From Denitratisoma sp. DHT3 (GTDB lineage Bacteria; Pseudomonadota; Gammaproteobacteria; Burkholderiales; Rhodocyclaceae): a DNA stretch of 64,000 bases. Made by a program: the position numbers and the translations under genes. The DNA lies in the NCBI RefSeq assembly GCF_007833355.1, contig NZ_CP020914.1, positions 1,908,047 to 1,972,046 on the forward strand, read 5' to 3'. The notes beneath the pieces were generated by a model. The model was not told where the DNA came from. It ran no database searches and was given only the letters and a program-made list of their open reading frames with translations. Of the stretch, positions 1 through 10,900 are shown piece by piece. Each line of letters begins with the position of its first letter. Positions within the stretch are counted from its first letter, which is position 1.

Positions 1-2510
1 AGGGCGCGCTGAGCGAGACCAACAACATCCTGCAACGCATCCGCGAACTGGCGATCCAGTCCGCCAACGCCACCAACTCCGCGTCCGACCGCCTGGCCCT
101 GCAATCCGAAGTCAATCAGCTGATCTCCGAACTCGACCGTATCGCCAGCACCACCTCGTTCAACGGCCTCAAGCTGCTCGACGGCAACTTCGTGGCACAG
201 AATTTCCAGGTGGGCGCCGAGGCGAACCAGACGATCTCGGTCTCGATGTCCGGTGCCGACGCGCAGACGCTCGGCATCAACAAGCTGACGGCCAACAACG
301 CCACCCAGGGCATCCAGGTGGCCACGAGCGGCGCGGCGGTCGCCATGAACGGTTCCGCCCTCGGCGCGGCCTCGGCGGCCAACACCGATGTGACCACCGC
401 CATCGGCACCCTGGTCGCCGACCAGACGCTCACCGTCATCAACTCATCGACCGGCGCGACACAAACCCTCGATATCGCCGCCACGGGGGCGAATGCCACA
501 CGCGACGCCTACGACATCGCGACCAAGCTCAATGCCTTGGTCGGGGTTTCCGCCTCCGCGACCAACAGCGCGGCATTTGCCGTCAGCGCGCCGGATGGCA
601 CGGCGGCCAACGGCGATCGTTACACGTTCACCCTCGCCACCGGCGACGGCGGTCCAACGGCGAATGTCAGTTTCGTGGTCAATAGCACCACCTTCCTGAA
701 CGATTTCAATACCGCCGTCGCGAACGCGGTCGCCACGATCAATGGCACCTACGCAAGCACCAGCCCGCTCGCCAATGACCTGAAGTACGACGCCACCACC
801 AAGACCATCACCAGCACCTCGGGTGTCAATATCGGCATCCAGGATTTTCAGGTGTATGACAACGTAACCGGCGTATTCGGAGCAACTTTCACCAACTTGG
901 CCGCAGGCGGAACTGACACGGCCACATTTGGAATGCAGATCGGCCCACTCGGCGGCGCGGGAGTGAGTCTGTTCGGTGGTGGCGGAACGATAACAACGGC
1001 AGCCATTGCAGGAGGTACAGATACAAACGCGCAAATTGCCATTGCCGACGCAATCGATACCGCCGTTTCCACCAATAATTTGAATACAGGAGTTACGGCA
1101 ACCGGATCATTTGATGCTTCCGGCGTTGGCAGCGTTACATTCACCTACACCAATGCCGGCCAAAGTTATGGCGTAACGGTCGCACGTGCCAGCGCGGGTG
1201 ATGTTGGCTTCACTATCACGACATCCGGCGGCGCCAACTTTGCTATCAACGGTTTCGCAGCCACTGGTGGTGATGAAACCGTTACCTTCACAGCCGGAGC
1301 CGACACAGCATCCTCTGGCGGCGGCACGATCACATCGGGTGGCGCAGCACAGACCCTTTCCCCGAATGCCAACAACACCGGCGCAACGCTGGGTTTCGCG
1401 GGAAAAACCGTTACCGAACTCGCCAACGACTCAGCCGTTCAGACCGGCGCGCTCACCGTGCTGCTCGACCCGAGCTACAACATCCAGTCGGATATCGCCA
1501 ATAGTGCCGGCGGCATGCTCGACGCCGCCGCCGGCACCAACGCCGGGCTGACGCCGGGGTCGGGGTTGGCCGACGTTTCGAACGGCAACTATGTCGCCGC
1601 GCAGGCGCTGACGATCAACGGCACGGTCTCACGCAGCGTCGATATCCCCGAGAGCGCCACCGCCAAACAGATCGCCGCGCTGGTCAATGCGGTTGCGGAC
1701 ACCACCGGCGTTCAGGCCACGGCCCGCACCACCGCGACAATTTCGGATCTTTCGGCCGATGGTGTCGTTTCCTTGACGCTGTTCGGTTCCAATACGACGG
1801 TTGGCCAGGACATCTCCGCCAACGTGAAGACAACCGACCTGACCGAACTCGCCCAAGCCATCAATAGCCAGACCGGCAAGACCGGCATTGTCGCCACGCT
1901 CGACATCACCAAGACCAAGGTCAGCCTGCTCAACGACAGTGGCGAGGACATCAAGATTCTCAACTTCACCCACTCGGCTACCGCCACGGCCTCGATCCGC
2001 GTTGCGGGCCTGGAGGGATCCCAGTACGTGACACTTTCGGAAGGCGTCGGTATCGCCACCGACTCCACCGTCATCGGCGGCGCGGTCGATCTCAAGTCGG
2101 TCGGGGGTTATTTCAGCGTCAAAAGCTCGCTTTCCGAAGCACAAGGCGGGCTGTTTACCGGCACGGCCGAACAACTGCAGGCCAGCACCAAGGATGCCGT
2201 GGCGACGATCGATATCGGCACCGTGGCCGGGGCGACCCGCGCCATCGACATCGCCGACGGAGCGCTGGCGCGCATCAACAGCATCCGCGCCGACCTCGGC
2301 GCGGTACAGAACCGGTTCGGCTCGACCATTTCCAACCTGACGACTTCGGCGGAAAACATTACCGCCGCCCGTTCGCGCATCCAGGATGCGGATTTCGCGG
2401 CGGAAACCGCAGCGCTGACCCGTGCCCAGATTCTGCAGCAGGCGGGCGTGGCGATGCTGGCGCAGGCCAACCAGCTGCCGCAGCAGGTGCTGCAGCTGCT
2501 GCAGCGGTAA
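1..2510 (+). CDS. fliC: Flagellin, N-terminus cut by window start
   Basis: Structural subunit of the flagellar filament, exported through the flagellar type III system. The reading frame is already open at base 3. The visible 835 residues begin in the conserved D1 helix ([20 protein letters not shown]) and end with the conserved C-terminal D1/D0 helices ([17 protein letters not shown], then [15 protein letters not shown]). By comparison with enteric flagellin about 80 N-terminal residues are missing, so the full protein would be about 915 residues, far longer than the usual 270-500. The extra length is a Ser/Thr/Gly/Ala-rich variable region, with a visibly lower-GC stretch around 850-1430. 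It is followed by an intrinsic terminator and then fliD. Confidence 0.95.
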   Translation, partial: GALSETNNILQRIRELAIQSANATNSASDRLALQSEVNQLISELDRIASTTSFNGLKLLDGNFVAQNFQVGAEANQTISVSMSGADAQTLGINKLTANNATQGIQVATSGAAVAMNGSALGAASAANTDVTTAIGTLVADQTLTVINSSTGATQTLDIAATGANATRDAYDIATKLNALVGVSASATNSAAFAVSAPDGTAANGDRYTFTLATGDGGPTANVSFVVNSTTFLNDFNTAVANAVATINGTYASTSPLANDLKYDATTKTITSTSGVNIGIQDFQVYDNVTGVFGATFTNLAAGGTDTATFGMQIGPLGGAGVSLFGGGGTITTAAIAGGTDTNAQIAIADAIDTAVSTNNLNTGVTATGSFDASGVGSVTFTYTNAGQSYGVTVARASAGDVGFTITTSGGANFAINGFAATGGDETVTFTAGADTASSGGGTITSGGAAQTLSPNANNTGATLGFAGKTVTELANDSAVQTGALTVLLDPSYNIQSDIANSAGGMLDAAAGTNAGLTPGSGLADVSNGNYVAAQALTINGTVSRSVDIPESATAKQIAALVNAVADTTGVQATARTTATISDLSADGVVSLTLFGSNTTVGQDISANVKTTDLTELAQAINSQTGKTGIVATLDITKTKVSLLNDSGEDIKILNFTHSATATASIRVAGLEGSQYVTLSEGVGIATDSTVIGGAVDLKSVGGYFSVKSSLSEAQGGLFTGTAEQLQASTKDAVATIDIGTVAGATRAIDIADGALARINSIRADLGAVQNRFGSTISNLTTSAENITAARSRIQDADFAAETAALTRAQILQQAGVAMLAQANQLPQQVLQLLQR

Positions 2511-2530
2511 GCACTTCCCCGCTCAAGACG

Positions 2531-2560
2531 AACCCGCGCTCCGGCGCGGGTTTGTTTTTG
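2531..2560 (+). terminator. Intrinsic terminator after fliC
   Basis: A perfect 9-bp stem (AACCCGCGC / GCGCGGGTT) with a TCCG tetraloop is followed by a T-rich run. It lies 20 nt after the fliC stop codon, so fliC is probably transcribed alone. Confidence 0.9.
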
Positions 2561-2614
2561 AAAGTCGGGCCCATGGTGCTCCGATGCGGACAATTTGATG
2601 TTTCACGCTTAACA

Positions 2615-2630
2615 TGGAATGCAACCTGCT
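2615..2630 (+). promoter_or_regulatory. Possible sigma54 promoter for fliD
   Basis: TGGAATGCAACCTGCT keeps the GG-N10-GC core and 8 of the 12 consensus bases of TGGCACG-N4-TTGCW. The predicted start would be near 2641, about 45 nt before the fliD ATG, in the gap behind the fliC terminator. The match is weaker than at the other sigma54 sites in the window. Confidence 0.5.
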
Positions 2631-2685
2631 CTACAGTTTTGACGGCAGCGGTCGTTAGTTGGTCTATCAGTAAAGGACTCGAATC

Positions 2686-4698
2686 ATGGCAGGACTTTCT
2701 TCTCCCGGCGTCGGCTCGGGGCTCGACATCAACAGCCTGGTCAGCAGGCTGATGGAGGTCGAGCGTCTCCCGCTCGCCAAACTGGACAAGCAGGAGGCCG
2801 ACTACCAGGCCAAGATCACCGCCTATGGCACGCTCAAGGGAGCGTTCTCGAGCTTGCAGACGGCGGTGAAGACGCTGAATTCGACCACGCGCTTCAACAC
2901 CACCAAGGCCACGGTGGCCGATACCTCGGTGCTTTCGGCCACGACGAACAGCATCGCCAAGCCGGGCACCCATTCGATCGAGGTCAGCTTCCTGGCCCAG
3001 CAGCACAAGCTGGCATCGGCGGCTTTCGCCGATCCGGCGGCGACCCTCGGTTCGGGCACCCTGACCATCGATTTCGGCAGCTACGACGGCGATGCGAACG
3101 AATTCACGGTCAATGGCGACAAGACTTCGAAATCGATCACCATCGACAGCAGCAACAATTCGCTGGCGGGCATCCGCGATGCCATCAACCAGGCGAAGAT
3201 CGGGGTCAGCGCCAGCCTCATCAACGATGGCGAGGGGTATCGGCTGACACTGTCGAGCGACGATGCCGGGAAGGCAAACTCGATGCGCATCCTGGTGAGC
3301 GACGGCGACGGCAACAATACCGATCTGAACGGGCTTTCGCGGCTGGCCTACGACCCCACGGCCGGCGGCGCCGGCAAGAATCTGCAACAGAGCCAGCCGG
3401 CACAGAACGCCGAATTCAAGATCGACGGGATTTTCATCAGCAAGAGCACGAATGTCGTCGGCGACGCGCTGCCCGGCGTGACACTGAACCTGCTGAAGAC
3501 CACCGAGTCGAACAAGCCGACCACGCTCACCGTCGCCCGCGACACGGCAGGCGTGAAAAGCGCGGTGGAGGGTTTCGTCAAGGCCTACAACGATCTGGCC
3601 GGCACCGTCCAGGGGCTGGGCGGCTACGATTTCAAGACCCAGAAGGGCGGAATCCTGCAGGGTGACGCCACCCTGCGTGGCGTGCAGTCGCAAATGCGCA
3701 ACCTGTTGTCGCAGCGGCTCGAATTCGCCGACGGAGGGCTGAATGCGCTGTCGGATATCGGCGTGAGTTTCCAGCGTGACGGCACGCTGTCGCTCGACAG
3801 CGCGAGGCTCGACAAGGTGCTGGCCGATCCGTCCAAGAATGTGGCAAGCCTTTTCGCCACCATGGGCGTGCCCAGCGACAGCCTGATCAGCTACGTGGGC
3901 GCCTCGGCCGCGACGCAGCCAGGGCGCTATGGCATCGATATCAGCCAGGTCGCCACGCGCGGCACGGCGACCGCCGGCGTCACGCTGAATATCGACGACA
4001 TCGGCACCACCATCGACGCGTCGAACAAGACGCTGACGCTGAATCTGAACGGCGTTGCCACCAGCGTGACGCTCACCGAGGGCAGCTACAGCCGCACCCA
4101 ACTGGTGGCCGAGCTACAGTCGAGAATCAACAGTGACGCCACCCTCAAGGCCGGCGGCCACACGGTTTCGGTCAGCCAGGAAAACGGCGTCCTGAAGCTG
4201 ACCTCGACGCTTTACGGCGCCACTTCGAGGGTGCAGGTGACCGGCGGTTCCGCCGCGGCGGCGCTGTTCGGCACCGCCAGCAGCGTGAATGGTATGGACG
4301 TCGCCGGCACGATAGGCGGTCAGCTCGCCACGGGAAAGGGCCAGGTGCTCACTGGCAACGGCGCGATGAGCGGCTTGCAATTGCTGGTGGAGGGCGGCAA
4401 TATCGGCGCACGCGGCACCATCGGTTTTTCGACGGGCATGGCGGCGCAGATCGACCAGACCTTGACCAAACTGCTCGGCGAGGACGGCGCGATCAGCAGC
4501 CGCACCGCAGGCATCGATCGGTCGGTGAAGGATATCGAAAGCCGCCGCGAGGTTCTCGAGCGTCGCATCGAGCAGGTCGAGAAGCGCTATCGCACGCAGT
4601 TCAACGCCCTCGACCAGGCGGTGGCATCGATGCAGCAGACCTCGGCCTATCTGTCGCAGCAGCTCGCCAGCCTTTCCAGCATGAACAAGAGCAACTGA
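2686..4698 (+). CDS. fliD: Flagellar filament cap protein FliD (HAP2)
   Basis: FliD caps the growing filament and folds flagellin subunits at the tip. The N-terminus (GLSSPGVGSGLDINSLVSRL, then MEVERLPLAKLDKQE) is the classic FliD D0 signature. The C-terminus is a charged coiled coil (about residues 600-655) that inserts into the filament core. The protein has 670 residues, at the long end for the family. The extra length includes an insert at about residues 425-535 that resembles inserts in FlgE and FlgK here. The ATG at 2686 follows AAAGGA at about 12 nt. It is the first gene of a fliD-fliS-fliT group. Confidence 0.96.
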   Translation: MAGLSSPGVGSGLDINSLVSRLMEVERLPLAKLDKQEADYQAKITAYGTLKGAFSSLQTAVKTLNSTTRFNTTKATVADTSVLSATTNSIAKPGTHSIEVSFLAQQHKLASAAFADPAATLGSGTLTIDFGSYDGDANEFTVNGDKTSKSITIDSSNNSLAGIRDAINQAKIGVSASLINDGEGYRLTLSSDDAGKANSMRILVSDGDGNNTDLNGLSRLAYDPTAGGAGKNLQQSQPAQNAEFKIDGIFISKSTNVVGDALPGVTLNLLKTTESNKPTTLTVARDTAGVKSAVEGFVKAYNDLAGTVQGLGGYDFKTQKGGILQGDATLRGVQSQMRNLLSQRLEFADGGLNALSDIGVSFQRDGTLSLDSARLDKVLADPSKNVASLFATMGVPSDSLISYVGASAATQPGRYGIDISQVATRGTATAGVTLNIDDIGTTIDASNKTLTLNLNGVATSVTLTEGSYSRTQLVAELQSRINSDATLKAGGHTVSVSQENGVLKLTSTLYGATSRVQVTGGSAAAALFGTASSVNGMDVAGTIGGQLATGKGQVLTGNGAMSGLQLLVEGGNIGARGTIGFSTGMAAQIDQTLTKLLGEDGAISSRTAGIDRSVKDIESRREVLERRIEQVEKRYRTQFNALDQAVASMQQTSAYLSQQLASLSSMNKSN

Positions 4699-4716
4699 TT
4701 TCACGGAGACCGCACC

Positions 4717-5145
4717 ATGTTTCAGACCATGAGCAACCCCGCGGCGGCCTACACCAAGATCGGCCGCGACATGGGGGTCGAAATGGCCAATCCGCACCAG
4801 TTGGTGCTCATGCTTTACGACGGTGCATTACTGGCCCTGGGGCTGGCGGTTTCCCATCTTGACAACAACGATAAGCAGGCGATGAGCGAGGAGATCGTCC
4901 GCGCCAGCAACATCATTTCCCAAGGGCTGCGCGACAGTCTCGACACGAAGGTCGGCGGCGAGCTCGCCGGGCGTCTCTCGTCGCTTTACGACTACATGAA
5001 CATACGCCTGCAATTCGCCAACATCAAGGCCGATAAGGCGATCATCGAGGAAGTTTCCAGCCTGTTGCGCGAATTGAAGGATGCTTGGGTGGAAATAGCC
5101 AAAGATCCCGCCGTTGTTTCCGCCGGCAAGGAAATGAAGGGATGA
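4717..5145 (+). CDS. fliS: Flagellin export chaperone FliS
   Basis: FliS binds the C-terminal disordered helix of flagellin in the cytoplasm, preventing premature polymerisation and delivering it to FlhA. The 142-residue helical protein carries the family core (NPHQLVLMLYDGAL near residues 27-40, and LYDYMNIRLQFANI near 88-101). It lies 18 nt after fliD, and its stop codon overlaps the fliT start in an ATGA junction, so the two are translationally coupled. Confidence 0.95.
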   Translation: MFQTMSNPAAAYTKIGRDMGVEMANPHQLVLMLYDGALLALGLAVSHLDNNDKQAMSEEIVRASNIISQGLRDSLDTKVGGELAGRLSSLYDYMNIRLQFANIKADKAIIEEVSSLLRELKDAWVEIAKDPAVVSAGKEMKG

Positions 5146-5480
5146 CTACCATGCTGTCGATGCCAACCCAGATCGAGATCTACGAAGACATGAGCGCGCT
5201 CTCCGCCCAGATGGTGGAGGCGGCGCGCAGCCAGGACTGGGACCGTCTGGTCGGCCTGGAGCGGTCCGTCTCCACCCTTCGCGGCACGCTTGCGGAAGAC
5301 GACAGCGCATCGCTGTCGAGCACCGAGGTCGAGCGCAAGCGTTCGCTGATCCAGCGCATTCTCGACGACGACGCGGAAATCCGCCGCCATACCGAACCCT
5401 GGATGGAGCATGTGCGCCAGTTTCTCGGCGGGGAGAAGATGCGCAGGAACGTCGAGCGCGCCTACGGCGCCGGCGGCTAG
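5142..5480 (+). CDS. fliT: FliT-like flagellar chaperone
   Basis: Small (112 residues), highly helical and charged protein in the FliT position directly after fliS. FliT-type proteins chaperone the filament cap FliD and can modulate flagellar transcription. The ATG at 5142 overlaps the fliS stop (ATGA), which decides the start; the frame is open further upstream but only through fliS. Sequence similarity to enteric FliT is not obvious by eye, so the assignment rests mostly on position, size and helical composition. Confidence 0.75.
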   Translation: MTTMLSMPTQIEIYEDMSALSAQMVEAARSQDWDRLVGLERSVSTLRGTLAEDDSASLSSTEVERKRSLIQRILDDDAEIRRHTEPWMEHVRQFLGGEKMRRNVERAYGAGG

Positions 5481-5494
5481 CGCAAGTCCTCACT

Positions 5495-5610
5495 TTATCC
5501 CTCGTCCCTTCGGGGGAGAGGGCTGGGGTGAGGGGGGAAATTCAGCATGGATGCTCTTGAATGAGCGTTGCCCTCACCCCTGGCATCTCTCCCGCACGCG
5601 GGAGAGATGA
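5495..5610. repeat. Imperfect inverted-repeat element after fliT
   Basis: The gap between fliT and the next gene contains outer arms GGGGTGAGGG (5525-5534) and CCCTCACCCC (5571-5580). Each is flanked by a local hairpin of the CCCTCGTCCC/GGGGGAGAGGG and TCTCTCCCGC/GCGGGAGAGA type. This looks like a dispersed REP-like palindromic unit. It could fold into a strong RNA structure that stops or protects the fliDST transcript, but it has no T-tract. Confidence 0.7.
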
Positions 5611-5643
5611 ACTTGCCGCCTGTCTTCAGCAGGGAGGCTTGGC

Positions 5644-6876
5644 ATGGCACTGATCCCCACCGATGTCGGCATCCGCATGCGGATGCAGACCGAGTCCCAG
5701 CTTCAGCCGCTGGCCCCGGTGCGGGAGATCCAGCCCGATCTGCCCGATCTTCGACAGGGGCAGACTTTCTCGGCGCGGATTCAGCAGGTGATGCCCGACA
5801 ACACCTACCGCGCGCTGGTGGCCGGCAAGGAGGTCACGCTGTCGCTGCCCCAGAGCGCCAAGGCGGGCGACAGCCTGGAGCTGGTGGTGGTGGATCGCTC
5901 GCCCAAGGCGGTGATCGCGCAATTGGCGACGCCGCCGGAGCTGAAGCCGGGCGTGGCATTCACCGCGCTGATCCAGGAGGCGCTGCCGGAAAGCACCTAC
6001 CGCGCGCTGGTCGGAGACAAGACGGTCTCGCTCAAGCTCGACGTGCCCGCGAAGGCCGGCGATCACCTGGAACTGACGGTGATCGACCGCTCCAGCCGTC
6101 TGGTGGAAGCCCACGTGCTGGGTCCGGCCGGCGCCAAGGGAGCCGCGACACAGTATCCCTTCACCAGTCTGAGTCCGGCCGCCCAGTTGATCGGCAAGCT
6201 GCTGCTGGGCGACGGCCAGACGCCGGCGGCGGCGGCGCTCAACGGCGGCCAGCCGATCCTGTCGGCGCCGCCCGGCAGCGGGGCGGAACTGGCGCCCAGG
6301 CTGGCCCAGGCCGTGAGCGAGAGCGGCCTGTTCTACGAAGCCCACCAATCCCAGTGGCTGGCCGGCAAGCTGTCTGCCGAGACCTTGCTGAAGGAACCGC
6401 AGGGCCAACAGTCGCTCGCCCTGACGGCCTCTCCCGGCCAGACGGAGGCCGCCTCCGGCAAGGTGACCGAGGCCGCCGCCGCGGCGGCAAAGCCCTTCGT
6501 CGCGGAGCGGATTCCCGACGCCTTGCAACCTCTGGTGCAGCAGCAACTGGACACCGCGGCAACCCAGCGGATGCTGTGGCACGGCGAGGTCTGGCCGCAA
6601 CAGACGATGGAATGGGAAATCCAGCGGGATGCCCCCGAGCGCGGCGGCGAACCCCAGGAAATCGACGCCTGGTCCACCCGTCTGGCGCTGACCACGCCCC
6701 GTCTGGGCCGCGTGGAAGCCAGCCTGCAACTGGCGGCGGACACGCTGCGGATCACCATCGACGCCGCGGACACCGCCGCTGCCGAAAATCTGCGCCAGGG
6801 CGCTGCGGCCCTGCACGCCGCGCTCGAAGCGGCCGGGGTGACGATGGTGTCCTTCCAGGTGCGCCATGGCGGATGA
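5644..6876 (+). CDS. Second FliK-like hook-length control domain protein
   Basis: The 410-residue protein has a C-terminal region (about 310-405) resembling the FliK substrate-switching domain: a Trp/Thr-rich lead-in, then TPRLGRVEASLQLAADTLRI, then a helix EGAAALHAALEAAG-like. FliK measures hook length and switches FlhB specificity. The N-terminal part contains two tandem copies of a beta-rich module of about 58 residues (nt 5752-5931 and 5944-6120), each with a TYRALV core. It overlaps by 11 nt with a small FlhB-C-terminal-domain gene, a pairing consistent with an alternative specificity-switch pair. A canonical fliK lies at 24595, so this is a paralog; whether it acts on the hook is inferred. 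Confidence 0.75.
   Translation: MALIPTDVGIRMRMQTESQLQPLAPVREIQPDLPDLRQGQTFSARIQQVMPDNTYRALVAGKEVTLSLPQSAKAGDSLELVVVDRSPKAVIAQLATPPELKPGVAFTALIQEALPESTYRALVGDKTVSLKLDVPAKAGDHLELTVIDRSSRLVEAHVLGPAGAKGAATQYPFTSLSPAAQLIGKLLLGDGQTPAAAALNGGQPILSAPPGSGAELAPRLAQAVSESGLFYEAHQSQWLAGKLSAETLLKEPQGQQSLALTASPGQTEAASGKVTEAAAAAAKPFVAERIPDALQPLVQQQLDTAATQRMLWHGEVWPQQTMEWEIQRDAPERGGEPQEIDAWSTRLALTTPRLGRVEASLQLAADTLRITIDAADTAAAENLRQGAAALHAALEAAGVTMVSFQVRHGG
5752..6120 (+). repeat. Tandem protein-level duplication in the FliK-like gene
   Basis: Two consecutive modules (5752-5931 and 5944-6120) encode alignable segments: GQTFSARIQQVMPDNTYRAL versus GVAFTALIQEALPESTYRAL, then AGDSLELVVVDRS versus AGDHLELTVIDRS. 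The copies have diverged at nucleotide level, so this is an old duplication. Confidence 0.85.
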
Positions 6877-7162
6877 AACCATCCCCAGCGGCCGGGCGCT
6901 GGCGGTCGCCCTGGCCTATGCGCCCGGCGACGCGGCCCCCAAGGTGGTGGCCAAGGGCCGGGGCCTGGTCGCCGACGAGATCATCCAGCGCGCACGGGAA
7001 CATGGCATCTACGTCCACGAGTCCCCGGAGCTGGTGACCTTGCTGATGCAGGTGGACCTGGACGGCAAGATTCCGCCGCAGTTGTACGTGGCCGTGGCGG
7101 AACTGCTGGCCTGGCTGTACCAGATGGAAAATCAAATGGAGCCCCCTGCGCAGAGCCCGTAG
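6866..7162 (+). CDS. FlhB C-terminal-domain-like protein (FlhX/FhlB type)
   Basis: The 98-residue protein matches the cytoplasmic tail of FlhB/YscU proteins without the membrane part: AVALAYAPGDAAPKVVAKG, then GIYVHESPELVTLLMQVDLD, IPPQLYVAVAELLAWLYQME. The usual NPTH autocleavage site lies upstream of this part and is absent. Such proteins can partly replace the FlhB tail in some bacteria. The start overlaps the upstream FliK-like gene by 11 nt. The stop codon (7160-7162) lies inside an inverted-repeat element, and an alternative 3' end is preserved beyond it, so the present C-terminus was probably altered by a rearrangement. Confidence 0.85.
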   Translation: MADETIPSGRALAVALAYAPGDAAPKVVAKGRGLVADEIIQRAREHGIYVHESPELVTLLMQVDLDGKIPPQLYVAVAELLAWLYQMENQMEPPAQSP

Positions 7163-7245
7163 GTCGGGTTAGCCCACAGGGCGTAACCCGACAGACAGCC
7201 GTTGCGGACACCGATGTCGGGTTACGCTGCGCTAACCCGACCTAC
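7159..7245. repeat. Inverted-repeat element at 3' end of the fhlB-like gene
   Basis: Perfect 15-bp terminal arms GTAGGTCGGGTTAGC (7159-7173) and GCTAACCCGACCTAC (7231-7245) enclose a second inner pair built on GTAACCCGACA/TGTCGGGTTAC. This REP/MITE-like form is a dispersed type in proteobacterial genomes. It supplies the stop codon of the upstream gene. Confidence 0.85.
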
Positions 7246-7247
7246 GC

Positions 7248-7312
7248 GGCTGTATCAGATGGAGAACGTGAGGGGTGAGGCGCCCGCCCAAGGAGCCAGG
7301 CAGATCGGCTAA
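7248..7312 (+). pseudogene. Remnant second 3' end of the fhlB-like gene
   Basis: Immediately after the repeat, an open frame (7250-7312) encodes LYQMENVRGEAPAQGARQIG and a stop. It parallels the end of the fhlB-like gene before the repeat (LYQMENQMEPPAQSP, stop). The nucleotides of the shared LYQMEN part are nearly identical. This looks like a duplicated tail left by a rearrangement around the element, with no start codon of its own. Confidence 0.7.
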
Positions 7313-7339
7313 ACTCCGGGGCCGCCTCCCATATTTGTC

Positions 7340-8125
7340 ATGAACGCAAACCCTCCGCCACCCTCTCCCGAGCATAAAGCGCCGCTCCTGGTCGAGTCCA
7401 ACGACTACGAGCAGTACCTGCTGCATTCCCGGAGCGAGATTCTGTACGTGCTCAAATCGCTGATCGAGCGCGTGTGCCAGGTGACGGTGTTTTTCGGCGA
7501 AAACAACCTGATCCTGACCTCGGTGATCGAGGCCGATGAGACAGGCATGGTGCTGGATTTCGGCGCCAGCGGCGAGATGAACCGCAAGGCGCAGGAGGCG
7601 AAAAAGCTGTTCTGCGTGACCAACCTGGACAAGGTCAAGGTGCAGTTCATCCTGCACGGCATGACCAAAATCGACTACCAGGGCCGCCCCGCTTTCCGCG
7701 CCGAACTGCCGGAGAGCCTGCTGCGCCTGCAACGGCGGGAGTATTACCGCCTGACGATGCCGATCACCCGTCCCTTGAAGTGCCTGCTACCGCTCCCTCA
7801 GGCCGACGGCTCCATCCGGTCGCGGGAGGTGGACGTGGTGGACATCAGCGGCGGCGGTCTGGCGATGATCTCGCCGCCGGACGATGTGCCGCTGGAGGAG
7901 GGGATGGAGATTCCCGGCAGCAGCGTCGAACTGCCGGAGATCGGAACGATCGCCGCGACGCTGAACATCCGCACCCTTTTCGAAATCACGCTGCGCAACG
8001 GCGCCCGGCTCAGGCGCTCCGGCTGCCAGTTCATCAACCTGCCCGGTCCGATGCAGACATTGATCCAGCGCTACATCATCAAGACGGAACGGGAGCGCAA
8101 GGCGCGGGAGTCCGGCTTCGGCTAG
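7340..8125 (+). CDS. ycgR: YcgR-type PilZ-domain c-di-GMP flagellar brake
   Basis: Cytoplasmic c-di-GMP effector that slows or biases the flagellar motor when c-di-GMP rises. The 261-residue protein has an N-terminal YcgR domain (about 25-125) and a C-terminal PilZ domain with both ligand signatures: the LQRREYYRL arginines R132/R133 and the D168-I-S170-GGG motif. Its place among flagellar genes supports the motor role. It is monocistronic by spacing: 27 nt after the remnant tail and about 95 nt before parE. Confidence 0.88.
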   Translation: MNANPPPPSPEHKAPLLVESNDYEQYLLHSRSEILYVLKSLIERVCQVTVFFGENNLILTSVIEADETGMVLDFGASGEMNRKAQEAKKLFCVTNLDKVKVQFILHGMTKIDYQGRPAFRAELPESLLRLQRREYYRLTMPITRPLKCLLPLPQADGSIRSREVDVVDISGGGLAMISPPDDVPLEEGMEIPGSSVELPEIGTIAATLNIRTLFEITLRNGARLRRSGCQFINLPGPMQTLIQRYIIKTERERKARESGFG

Positions 8126-8221
8126 GGCCTTCCGCACCGAGCCATTCCCCGGCGCAGAAGGAGAATCCTCCTTCTTTTCCGCCTTCGCTTTCCCCTTCCG
8201 GCGTTTCACTCTTTGGTTCCC

Positions 8222-10189
<1,968 letters not shown>

Positions 10190-10212
10190 TACGGATGGAC
10201 AAAGGCGCCCTC

Positions 10213-10232
10213 ATTGGCTAACCTTAGCCAAT
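10213..10232. promoter_or_regulatory. Perfect palindrome, probable toxin-antitoxin operator
   Basis: ATTGGCTAA-CC-TTAGCCAAT is a perfect 20-nt palindrome, 24 nt before the antitoxin ATG. Phd/VapB-type antitoxins repress their own operon by binding such sites, so this is the likely operator. Confidence 0.7.
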
Positions 10233-10256
10233 CAATACCGCCGGAGCCGATCGACC

Positions 10257-10505
10257 ATGCTCGCCAACATGCTGGAAGCCAAGAACAACCTATCGCGTCT
10301 CGTCGCCGCCGCCGAGCGTGGCGAGGAGGTCATCCTGGCCCGTGACGGCAAGCCCGTAGCCAAGATCGTGCCCTTGCGCATGGCCAGGGTCGCTCCCCCT
10401 GGCAGCATGCGCGGTCGCATCCATCTCTCGCCGGACTGGGACAGTCCGGAAACCAATGCCGAAGTCGCTGCCCTGTTTGAAGCGTCGGTCCTGCGCGGTT
10501 TGTAA
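10257..10505 (+). CDS. Phd/YefM-family antitoxin
   Basis: The 82-residue protein has the Phd/YefM N-terminal DNA-binding and dimer fold: MLEAKNNLSRLVAAAERGEE, then VILARDGKPVAKIVPL. The disordered C-terminal tail would wrap the toxin. The ATG at 10257 is chosen because homology begins there; the frame is open 75 nt further up without family similarity. A PIN toxin gene follows after 20 nt, and a perfect palindrome precedes it. Together they form a type II toxin-antitoxin operon. Confidence 0.88.
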   Translation: MLANMLEAKNNLSRLVAAAERGEEVILARDGKPVAKIVPLRMARVAPPGSMRGRIHLSPDWDSPETNAEVAALFEASVLRGL

Positions 10506-10525
10506 GCTGCACCTCCGACACTCCG

Positions 10526-10900
10526 ATGCTGCTGCTCGACACCAATATCCTGATTCCCTGGCTCGCCGGCGATTCGATCCCCGAGCCGGTGGTCGAGCAA
10601 ATCCAGACCGACGGCGCCTACGTCAGCCCGGTGTCGATCTGGGAAATCTGGATCAAGGTCAGCATCGGCAAACTGCGGCTGGAAACGGAAAGCCTGGTAG
10701 CGGAAGTCGACACTGCCCAACTGTCCTGGCTGAATGTCACCCCAGCCCATGCCGAGGCCATCAAAGACCTGCCCCTGCTCCACCGCGATCCCTTCGATCG
10801 GCTGCTGCTTGCCCAAGCCAGAGCCGAGGGTTGCAAAATCGTCACGACGGATGCCTTGTTCGCGGACTATTTGCCGGATACGTGGGTCGTCGCAAAATGA
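10526..10900 (+). CDS. PIN-domain toxin (VapC-like ribonuclease)
   Basis: The 124-residue PIN domain has all acidic positions in place: D5 (LLLDTNI), E40 (SIWEIW), the HRDPFDRLLLAQA motif with D88/D91, and D109 (IVTTDALF). VapC-type PIN toxins cut RNA, often initiator tRNA or rRNA loops; the target here cannot be read. It is paired with the Phd-type antitoxin upstream. The pair sits between the two topoisomerase IV genes on the same strand, so parC may partly depend on read-through from it. Confidence 0.9.
   Translation: MLLLDTNILIPWLAGDSIPEPVVEQIQTDGAYVSPVSIWEIWIKVSIGKLRLETESLVAEVDTAQLSWLNVTPAHAEAIKDLPLLHRDPFDRLLLAQARAEGCKIVTTDALFADYLPDTWVVAK

Noticed and set aside
2359..4101. Long antisense open frame opposite fliD (580 codons)
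   Set aside because: High-GC third positions of fliD create an open frame on the other strand; the translation is Arg/His/Gly-rich, without recognisable domains.
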